Assembly: GCA_905147135.1 (NCBI GenBank)
Contig: LR990053.1
Location: 18,178,501-18,242,500, forward strand
Length of the DNA stretch: 64,000 nucleotides
Origin: Blastobasis lacticolella
Taxonomy: Eukaryota > Arthropoda > Insecta > Lepidoptera > Blastobasidae
Direction: 5' to 3'
Positions 30,782-39,548 of the stretch are shown piece by piece. Position numbers and translations under genes: made by a program. The stretch's first letter is position 1; every line of letters begins with the position of its first letter. Under the pieces are notes generated by a model, which made no database searches, was not told the DNA's origin, and saw nothing but the letters and a program-made list of their open reading frames with translations.

Positions 30782-32639
30782 TTTTTTTTTTTTTTTTTTT
30801 TTTTTTTGCCCAACGCAAAGGAAATGGGCACCCTCCGGTAATGCGGTTGGGAGGGAGGAGATGAACTCTCATGAGTATCCCAGCCGGCCGGCCGGACTGG
30901 TTATGCACGACTCGCCAAAAGAACCTAGGCGCATACGTACTAAACACCCCCTGGAAGCACCTGTAGCCATAAGGGCCTTTCAGGTTTCATCGGATGCTAC
31001 ACCCCGTAGGGACGGGGTGCGCTCAACGTCACTCCTTACGGAGCATACGCTGGAGAATTTATAGCGAAACCCCAGAAGGGGGTCCCGCTGCTGTGGATTG
31101 GGATTGGGGGCCTACGGGGGCCGCTGAAACGGCATGGGGGGGCTCTGTTGAGTCGTCCTGAGCCTCCAGGAGGAGGTTCAGGGCGCTCGACAGTTCGTCG
31201 GGGGGATCCGCGAGGACGTGTCTCGGTCTCCGTACCACGTGGCCGGAGACCGGGCGGGGAGCGTAGGCTGCTGCCTCTCGCACGAGCGGATTGGGGTGCT
31301 CCTCCGCGGCCTTGAAAAAGGTCTCGGAGAGCGTTCTAAGAAACTGCTGCAGGGTAGGCAGGTCCATGTCACGGTGTAGGTCCGCATTGCGGACGTACCA
31401 TGGAGCCGCCGTTGCCCTACGGCAGAAGATGTTCTGCACAATTTGCAGTTTCTTAGTGACGTGGGAGCTCGCGTGAGCGAAGACGGGGGAGGCGTATGTC
31501 AACACCGGTCGAATGCACACCTTGTAGAGGGTTCGCTTGTTCCTGAGGGACATTTTACTGAATCGACCCAACATACTGTTGAGGCGACCCAGGTAGAAAC
31601 GGGCGGTGCGGCACACTCTTTCGACGTGGGGCCGGAAAGTGAGCCTTTTGTCAAGCGTGACGCCTAGATATATTACAGCGCGCTGCCAGGGAACTAGTTT
31701 CCCTTGCATGCGGAGGGGAGGGGGGTCGCTGTCACCCCGTCTGCGCTTAACATCGAAGCAAACCGCGGAGCTCTTCTCCGGATTCACTTCGATGCGCCAC
31801 AGTTTGAACCAAGCTTCGAGCTTGTTCACCGCCTTTTGGAGCTTTGCCATGGGTGGCCTTCGCCCTTTGGCGTAGATTGCCGTGTCGTCGGCGAAAAGGG
31901 ACAGTTGCACCCCGTTGTCGGGGACGGGAATATCGTTCGTGTACGATATATAGAGTAGGGGAGAGAGTACAGAGCCTTGCGGGACGCCGGCCTTCAGTTG
32001 ACGTGGGGAAGACAAAGTACCTTCGTGTCTGAACCGAAAGGTACGGTGTTTTAAATAGGACGCTACTAATCGGACGAGTCGATCGGAGAGACCAAGCTTG
32101 TATAGCTTGTAAACAAGGCCTTCGTGCCAGACTTTGTCGAAGGCCTTGGCGACGTTGTAGAATACTGCGACCGTCTTTTCTCTCTTTGGCTAGAATCCAT
32201 TGAGGATGTATTCTACTATACGATGGACTTGTCTGGGGCAATTGTGTTTGGGACGAAAGCCGAATTGATGGGGAATAAGAACATCGTCTTTGAAGAGATG
32301 TTCTTTCATTCGAGAGAGCACTACTCTCTCGAATAACTTCCCTAGTGCCTTGAGGAGGCTTATCGGGCGGTGGGATGACGCTACATTTAACGGCTTTCCC
32401 GGTTTGGGAATGCCTATGACTATGGCTTCTTTCCACGCGGTCGGAAAAAGCAAGACAGGGGCCACCACTTCGTTGTCCTTCAACGCTGACCGAATGTGGG
32501 ACGTTAACGAGGCTACCGCTGCGTCGATTTTATCCGGACTATCGAAGTAGTCGGATGAAAAAGCGAGCGGCGAGTCGGGCGCGTCCATGACGGCCGCCAT
32601 GGACTCTTTGAATCCTTCCCACTTCGTGAAAGTTCCGTC
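30782..32639 (-). mobile_element. LINE C: 5'-truncated Jockey-like retrotransposon
   Basis: Minus-strand element: poly-T at 30782-30807 (poly-A tail), 3' UTR to about 31058, then RT coding sequence to 32639, where it is truncated. The left flank 'ccgtcattt' (before or at the poly-T) and the sequence at 32635-32643 are the same 9 bases, a possible target-site duplication. The sequence after it (32641 on) continues a repeat also found at 1195. Confidence 0.85.
31059..32639 (-). pseudogene. LINE C RT ORF fragment, one stop and altered motif A
   Basis: A single minus frame runs from about 32639 to 31059. Sequence includes DGTFTKWEGFKESM, HRPISLLKALGKLFERVV, then a TAG at 32190-32192, then KTVAVFYNVAKAFDKVW, AGVPQGSVLSPLLY and LFADD, ending PPSGVSL. 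Motif A normally reads F.D.AKAFD; here the first Asp is Asn (codon 32154-32156, GAC to AAC), so the RT would be inactive even without the stop. FADD and 'GVPQGSVLSP' are typical of the Jockey clade. The endonuclease and ORF1 are missing (5' truncation). Confidence 0.85.
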
Positions 32640-32640
32640 A

Positions 32641-32722
32641 TTTATATACGCTTAGATCTTTTAAACTAAGAACTATGCAATGGATTGTAATGTAGTTTTC
32701 AGCAAGGCGTCCACCAATAAAA
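32641..32722 (+). repeat. Lepidopteran-type dispersed repeat (copy of 1183-1345)
   Basis: 'acgcttagatcttttaaact' and 'ttttcagcaa' match 1201-1255. It directly follows LINE C's truncated end, so LINE C probably inserted in it. The part on the other side of LINE C is only about 30 bases. Confidence 0.5.
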
Positions 32723-33159
32723 ATAGCTAACATCATTATATTGTTCACCCAATAGACAAGAGGAACGAAAAGACACTTGTTTTACATAAATTCCCGTATA
32801 CTTCTGTGATATAACTTTCATTGGCTACGTAAACACAATTAAAAACTTCCGGTTCGATCGTGTGTTTGTGTATTACTTTTTGTATTATAAAGCTTATATC
32901 CTGGTGTTGTATTACTTTTTGTATTACGAAGCTTGTATCCTGGTTTGGAGCCGTTTGGTTCATGTATGCGCATACATTTAGGGTGCAACTTCGCGACATA
33001 ATGTTCGCGCGCACGAAAAATGTCTAGCGCCCAAAATAAGTTGTGCCCTCTGAAAATATATAGAGATAGATAGGCTGGTCGAGCGAAATGGAGTAGGAAG
33101 AGCAGGAATGGGGACATAGTCCACAGCTCTGGCCGCACATGTCCGGTCCTGTTCCTCTA
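32723..33159. other. No gene; 35-bp tandem duplication inside
   Basis: 'tattactttttgtatta' to 'atcctggt' occurs at 32871-32905 and 32910-32944, 32 of 35 identical. Otherwise no feature. Confidence 0.5.
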
Positions 33160-33460
33160 GTTTGTACTTTTATGTACTTATGAGTTAAGTACATTAGTTG
33201 AACACTAACGCTCTTACTGTGAGGGAAAACATTGTGATGAAACCTGCACATTTAAGCGACTAAATTTGTAACTATGATCTAATCTGTTCCCCTGGTAACA
33301 AAATCACGGAAGTCAGATAGCATGCGCTCCACAGTAATTACTTGAACTAAACCAGATAATTAATCTTGGATTGGTCAATGTCATTTCTATTTCAACTAGA
33401 CTAGCCAGGCATTTGAACGCCATCTCACCTGGTGGTATCATTAACGCCAATATGATATGA
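33160..33460 (+). mobile_element. SINE-1, head-truncated, with a nested LINE tip
   Basis: 'gagttaagtacattagttga', 'ctcttactgtgagggaaaac', 'gtgatgaaacctgcacattt', 'cgccaatatgat' in SINE-1 order. 33390-33440 is interrupted by a foreign piece 'ctagccaggcatttgaacgc' / 'ctcacctggtggta' from the family of 63366-64000, with a possible 5-bp 'tcatt' duplication. The tRNA-like head is lost or very decayed. Confidence 0.75.
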
Positions 33461-34133
33461 TCTACTCTCCAAAAAACAGAAGTAAAATAGAAGTCACAAC
33501 ATAATGTACATTACAAATATACAAGCTATAGCGTCATAGTGGTTTCCCTTCCCCAAGACGGTAGACTGCCTGTCTGGGTTCGCTGCATAGTAAGTGTCGT
33601 CGGGTCTGCATTAATCTCACGGTAACTTACCACAGTCTAAATGGGCCATGAACGATGCACACTCGCTCCAGACAGCTTCTGTCATTAGTTTGCCGACACA
33701 GTTCATGCCTTGGTGAAGAATTTTCCTTGTGGCTTATTGTAGTTTCTTGGAAATTTCAAACGTTAATCGTGTATGGCTTCGCTTACTTTTTGAGTAAGCT
33801 CTCCTAAGTAAGCCGTGTGAGGCTATAGTATCTCAAAGGCAGATTAGACCAGAAAATCGCCTCTGTCTATTCCAGCATGTTTTTCAAGTTTTTCACGTTT
33901 TTAAAGTTCTAGTTAAATTATGTAGCTGGGATTAGGTCTAGTTTTCTTAAATGTTGTTTTCTCGCGTAAGGATTCCAGAAACTTAAGCGTCATAACTGTC
34001 TGATTATATTACCTATATTATAAACTACCTATTATTCTGTAAGATCTGTAAGTCTTGTCATGTAAAAGCAATGACTGTTTGTTGCCAAAATAAAATAAAA
34101 TAAGCACCAGTGAATTAGTTGTGTATTGCTATA
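33461..34133. other. No gene recognised
   Basis: AT-rich spacer. Nothing supportable. Confidence 0.45.
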
Positions 34134-34200
34134 CTGCGATCTCCAACCCGCCTACCAAGCGTTAAGATTAGCTTTCACTAAAATGGTGGAGGTGCAACAG
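34134..34200 (+). repeat. Short LINE-like dispersed repeat
   Basis: 'ctgcgatctccaacccgcct' matches 10229-10248 reversed and resembles 9623-9645. The remainder is decayed. Confidence 0.5.
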
Positions 34201-35643
34201 TGGATTGTTCTAAGGGGATGGTACATTATCTAATAGTATTGCACCCTTTCCGTAAAAAATAAAGTTTAATATATGTTACACATTTTGAGAGCATCAGTGT
34301 TAAAAGGTCCGACTCGTACCCCGACATACCGGTTTCGAACTACTTGGCCAACCACCGCACTTTTTACCTATTTATTAAATCATGCCATCCCAATCCCCAC
34401 TTCATTACAACTCATTCTTGTTCATCTGCACCACAATTCCGACTGCAATCTGAATATTTTATGCTAACACAATTCTTGTGGAAAACAATAATTGGGGGCG
34501 TACATCGAACGGCATGTTAATGAAGTGTATCACAATACCGCTTGCAACGAGAAACATGAATGCAAAAAACGTCTAACAGCCGTCTCACGCGATGGGGTAA
34601 GCAACAAAAAAGGCAAACACAACGCTCGAGCTTAAATAATTTACTGGCCTTAAAGCAGGCTACGAGCATAAAAATGCAGCAAACAAATTTCACTTACTCG
34701 AAGAAAATAGCCGCTGTATTATTTTACTCGTTACTTATTCCTTTATGTGTAAAATTTACAAGTCGCTTCATTAAAAGTTGGCGGCCTCCCAGCGTACTCG
34801 GAGCTAAGCGCATTCGGCCCATTACGTTTAGCCGATTCAATTCGCCGACTAGCTCTGCCCTGACTCGATTAATTAAAAGTTTGGAGCTTTCACGCTTCGA
34901 TAGTGTGCTGTCTTTTTGCTGCCTAGACACGTTTCATTTCCGACAGTGTTTGAACGCCAATCGGTCATCGCGAGTCGGTTTTTATGGTACTGCTACGATC
35001 CGGTTTACATGAATTGGAACGATCTGGTGTAGATAGATTCATTTGGAAATATTGTAGCTTAGAGCCGTGGAATACTGGGTTCTATTATTTCTGTTTATAC
35101 ATCCTACGAGCGCATATAGATGCACGCGATTTTGCATGATTTGTCCCAAATTTTTGTGTAATTTTGGTTTGTATACTAATGATTATTTTATAATGTGTAA
35201 AACACGCGCGATCCCAGCATAGTCACCGATCAGCAATCGTGTCACACACTCACAATATCGTCGCACCGCATAGTCACCGCGTCGTGTGCGCGTCAATAGA
35301 GCAGCCTGCACGTATATTGTCGGGTAAAATATTGATTTTAATGCACCAGTCGTTTCGGCCCGCGAACCAAAACCAGGCCTGGCCAAAACGCCTCAACACT
35401 CTCCACAACATGGGAATAAGTTTTCTGTAAGTACCCTTTACACGACGTAATCAGCTCCGTGAACCCTTGAGGACTACGAGCAACGCTATGATAACACATT
35501 GCCGTTGGTTGGTACCAAATAGTTTCTCAAAACATAGCTTGCTTGGTACATAGTTAGACCAAATCCATCTTCGACCGGTTCAATAAAACACGCGAGCTCG
35601 ACTCGTCCGCTCACATTATTCGCAACTACATTGTCGATTAAAT
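34201..35643. other. No gene recognised
   Basis: Repeat-poor DNA. A 150-codon plus frame at 34560-35012 has no domain I recognise. It could be unrelated to coding. Confidence 0.4.
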
Positions 35644-35800
35644 TTACGAGTGATTGGCAGCTGACGTCCGTTCGATCGTGGGTGCATTACGGGTGACGTC
35701 ACGAGGCTCTGTGACGTCACTGGAGGACTGTGCACACACTAGAGCCGGTCACAGCGCGGCCGCGGCCCTGTCGCAAATTCGGTCGCTTCGAAAGCAATGC
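35644..35800. promoter_or_regulatory. Possible promoter-like region with two CRE palindromes
   Basis: TGACGTCA occurs exactly at 35694-35701 and 35712-35719 (18 bp apart). A related 'ctgacgtccg' lies at 35661-35670. The sequence is GC-rich to 35772 ('gcggccgcgg'). Such sites bind CREB/ATF-type factors in animals, but no TSS or gene is visible, so function is inference. Confidence 0.3.
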
Positions 35801-35950
35801 AAAGCGACGCGGTAATTGTAAACGCCCCTATGCACATGTGCGCTGACGAGAGGTCGAACTGGTTTGATCTAGTGCACGGCTCTGTTGAGCGCAATCGGCG
35901 ATCCCATTTCATTTGTTCGACTGTTTGTTGGCCAAGGAATGGAGTGAGTC

Positions 35951-35992
35951 GATCTCTGATTAAGAGTGATAATTTACTCTTAATCAGAGATC
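35951..35992. repeat. Perfect 17-bp inverted repeat
   Basis: 'gatctctgattaagagt' at 35951-35967 pairs with 35976-35992 without mismatch around an 8-base loop. A cruciform or RNA stem-loop could form. It is not part of any repeat family I see here. Confidence 0.85.
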
Positions 35993-36400
35993 ATATTAGC
36001 TTAGAGTCCGCAGCCACGACTTCTTGCACCGCGTACGAAACAGCTGTTTAATACTCATTTTTACTAGTTTTTGTTAGGTTTCAGCAACAGTTATCGCTTT
36101 ATCGGGTGGTCTGCCTTTTCGCTACAATCAAATCAAAAAGTTGATACCAAACAAAATCTTTTTCTCAGTTTCTTTCCCAATCGCTGCATCCTGTATGACA
36201 GCAATATCTGCAGTTTACGCAATTGCAGCGTCAGCTTTCCATTGCCGGTTCATAGTGGTTAATTGACACACGTCGAGTTTCGAACGCGAAATCGATGGCA
36301 AATAAACCCACATTCTCTGTCACGAACAGGGAGCGAAGCATTTCACGCGTTAAAATTAGAAACGCCTGTTAATATTTCGCATCAAAATTTCGAAATAAAC
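35993..36400. other. No gene recognised
   Basis: Unannotated spacer before SINE-1. Confidence 0.4.
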
Positions 36401-36845
36401 GGAGCGTCCGTGGCCTAATGATTATGAGGTCAGACTCATACCTCGAGGTATCGGGTTTGAACCCCAGTGCCGCCATGTACCAATACTCTTTTCTAAATAA
36501 TACACTTCAGATGAATGCTCTTACGACCAGAGAAAACATCGTGGTAAAACCTGCATAATCGGGCGACTGAATGTGTAACAATGACTCAATCTCTCTCTGT
36601 CGCGGGCTAGGCATTGATAGCGCCTCTGGAGTTGCTGATGTCCATAGGTGGCGGTGACCACGGTTCATCAGCCCGCATTATCCGCCGTATTACATAAAAA
36701 AAACTGGTTAGGGCTGGTAACGGGGTTACGTACGATGGCAGTCGCTCCACGCCACCTGATCTGCCAGATCCTAGGTAATTGTCAAGGTGGATACCGGGCC
36801 CTTGCACGCGACGATAGCCCAACCAGGACATGAATGCCAAGATGA
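36401..36845 (+). mobile_element. SINE-1, full but interrupted
   Basis: Head 'gcgtccgtggcctaatgatt' and 'gggtttgaacccc', body, and 3' end 'gaatgccaagatgac'. About 36599-36702 is a nested LINE tip. Without it the SINE-1 parts join ('ctcaatct' then 'ctggttagggctgg'; compare 'aatctggtcaggtt' elsewhere). Confidence 0.85.
36599..36702 (+). mobile_element. LINE 3' tip nested in SINE-1
   Basis: 'ttgatagcgcctctggagtt', 'tgatgtccataggtggcgg', 'tgaccacggttcatcagccc', 'ccgtattacataaaaaaaa'. It ends in an A-run, so it is a plus-strand insertion younger than its host SINE. The minus copy at 14081-14155 has the same 3' UTR type. Confidence 0.75.
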
Positions 36846-37924
36846 CAATGTAATGCGTATATCGTGTATCAACATCACATACCTTTTTGCCTCTTCCACG
36901 TTAATTTATTTTAATAACCACTGTTGAGAATACTCCGTTGACTCCTAAACGTCCTAAAGAAATAAAAGGTAGAATATCTTATTTTGGTTCGAAACTTCCT
37001 TTAAATAGTTTTAATTGAATCGAAAGTTTTGAGCTCCTCGAAATAGCTCTACCTACACAATCCAGTCTCAGAGACGGTCGCGGATAAAAGTTGGAACCGT
37101 TTCCATATAATTATCTAACTTTCGACAGACAGTTGAAGAGTCGACAAAAGTGTGTCGGCTGTCGTCTGTCGGCAGTACAAAGGCTACGGGACAATGAGGC
37201 GCGCTGCCGCGCTGCCGCGTTTTTACATCGATTTATATCAGTGGGTAGCTCAAAGTTTTAAACGCTACTGACGTTTCCCGGCGTCGTGGGAACTTGGCAA
37301 CCGCTGCGTCCGGATCCCCGGCAACGATTATTCGAAATACAAACGGTACAGATTGTACAGTATTTGCTCTGACAGTAGAATACTCTTTTGAATCATCAAT
37401 GTTTTCATAATGACATAGTATCACTTTGTCAGGTGCTACTGCCACGAATATAATTTAAATACAACATGAGGGCCTTACTTTTAATAATTAGAAAAGCAAA
37501 GCCAATCCGTTGCGATGCCAGTCATGTTTTTTGTACACGTATAAGTTACAATCTATCCCAATTGTCACGCACAGCCCGCTAAAAGGGCACCGCGACTGAA
37601 ATATTCCTCGCAAACATTTTCAAATTAAATTAGCTAGGTACAAGTCACGTTTGTACGTAGACGTGTATACGTATTAAGTGATATTTTACTCGGAAATCAG
37701 TCTGTCACCCTGGCTGGCGTAATTTCCTAAATTGGAGCTGGCACTAGACTCCCCCGTCTCGCCCCGCGCGATCATTTTAATCCACTCCGGGTGACAGACG
37801 GACTGACAGACGCGGCACTCGCCACCCGCGCAGTACTTAACTCAGCTTAATACTTACAGCTGCACTGGCTTGACATGACGGCACTGATTTCATTTCGACG
37901 AGGGCAGGGTGTTCAGGACTACAG
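36846..37924. other. No gene recognised
   Basis: AT-rich to 37100, then mixed. A small frame at 37233-37445 contains the 13-bp word shared with 20250-20262. No exon supported. Confidence 0.4.
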
Positions 37925-38275
37925 TTTATGAAGTTTCTCGAATGGACGAAAGACATCAGCATCGAGCATCGGCGTAGGGTTGCACGTTTGTCGGTCTTCT
38001 ACAGGCTATATTTGGGAGAGTGAGCGAAGCAAGCACGACCTTATTCCGCCGTCCCGGATGAACACTTCCTGCTTATGTCACGAATCTTCCAGCTATCTGC
38101 ACGAGAAGCTTTAATATCAACCTTTATAATGCAGCTAAGGAATGGAACACATTGTCTGTGAGTGTGTTTGCTGATCACTATGATCTGTAAGTGTTCAAAG
38201 TTAGAGTGAATAACGTGTTCCCACACGCTTGCTCCATCTTGGGACGCATCATCCCTTACCACCAGGTGTGTTTAA
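37925..38275 (+). pseudogene. LINE RT C-terminal fragment (family of 63366-64000)
   Basis: Plus copy: a frame reads RRRVARLSVFYRLYLGE*AKQ, matching RRRVARLSVFYRLHFGECAK at 63433-63936, with a stop at the Cys position and further frame breaks. It ends with the 3' UTR 'ttaccaccaggtg'. Dead. Confidence 0.8.
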
Positions 38276-38735
38276 AGTCATTAAAGTCGATTACTGGCTT
38301 CTCGGTAGCTTCAAAGTTATGAAAAACCTTTTGTCCATCAAAATGCTGGACATTATTATTTCAAAGCGTACCACTTCATGTGTCCTCAGTTTTTTTATCT
38401 TTTTTCGACCCCGACAATTTACAGCACATTGTATTGTAAATTAGCGCAGTAATTTATTCGATAAGTTTTGTAATTTAGATGCCTCATTTACTTCAGTCAC
38501 GTAATTCCAAGATGGTAATAAAACCCTTATTTATTATTTCAAGAAATACAAAATAGCTTGATATTAACATTGGTTATATTACTTAAATATTTATGGCCTT
38601 TTGGGTGTCGTAGTTTTGCTAACTAAATGTGAGTTAAGAGAATAACGATAATGGTTATTAGAGAACTAAATAACTTTGAAAATGTAAGATGTTATATGAC
38701 AACTAAGCACAACGTTGTATGATATATTTGTATAT
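38276..38735. other. No gene recognised
   Basis: AT-rich DNA. No feature supported. Confidence 0.45.
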
Positions 38736-39020
38736 ATATTCTTTATTGTACATAAAACAATGTTACATCCTTAAGACTTAAACATAGTTTACAAAGGCGA
38801 GCTTATCTCTGCAAAAGATCTCTTCCAGCCAACCTGAAAGGTGTGGAAGCGATATCACGGGTACTTGAGCATGTACTTTTAGATAAAGTTAAAAAAAGCT
38901 ATTAACCTAAATTAAATCCTATAATATTAACATACATGTACATAAATAATAATTATACTATATATAACATAAATACATAAATATATACATATAACATAAA
39001 TATATACATACTATATACCT
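38736..39020 (-). mobile_element. Truncated LINE 3' end, decayed hairpin motif
   Basis: Contains 'ctttattgtacataaaac' and 'atctcttccagccaacctg', in the same order as LINE D's 3' UTR. The hairpin stem is weak here ('atct' / 'agat' at 38805-38819). Followed by AT-rich 'acataaatatatac' repeats. Confidence 0.6.
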
Positions 39021-39346
39021 ATCATAGCTGTGTAGATAAGAAGTGTTGTGTTGTATTTGGATGATTATGGCAAGATTCTAAACTAATCTGGAAAATATTC
39101 AAGTGCAAAAGTGATAGGTAAGTAGAGGGCTCTTGATGATAATGGTATGGTTGATTCTGCGCTTAGTAGTTCTACTGTGTATAATTATGTTATTTTAACT
39201 TTTTAGACGTAGTACAGTTAAGAATTTTCCTTGTCTATACTCTGAAAAGGCATTTTTATTTTTATTTTTATTTATAACACTTTATTGTACATTAAAGGAA
39301 ATCGTAAAAATACAGTTTAAAACAATATAGGTACAAGGGCGGCCTT

Positions 39347-39361
39347 ATCGCTGAGAGCGAT
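39347..39361 (-). promoter_or_regulatory. 3' UTR hairpin of LINE D
   Basis: 'atcgct', loop 'gag', 'agcgat'. The perfect 6-bp stem is followed by 'ctcttccaggcaacc'. The same unit is at 9945-9974 and, weaker, 38805-38834. It may be the RNA structure the RT recognises; this is inference. Confidence 0.6.
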
Positions 39362-39548
39362 CTCTTCCAGGCAACCATTTACACATAAACTAATAATAGA
39401 ATATTAACATTTTAGGCAATGTACAAAATATAATACTAACATAAACAATAGCAACTACTTATATACATATCCAATAACATAAACAATACATAACAAATAA
39501 CTCAATAATACAACAAATAACAATCCATTCCATATCTAGACTCAGACC

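Noticed and set aside
30782..30807. A transcription terminator
   Set aside because: Poly-T here is the reverse of a LINE poly-A tail.
31747..32436. A 229-aa minus-strand protein
   Set aside because: It is out of frame with the recognisable Jockey-like RT in the same stretch.
35797..36051. A coding exon near the CRE sites
   Set aside because: The open frame includes the palindrome and has no recognisable domain or splice evidence.
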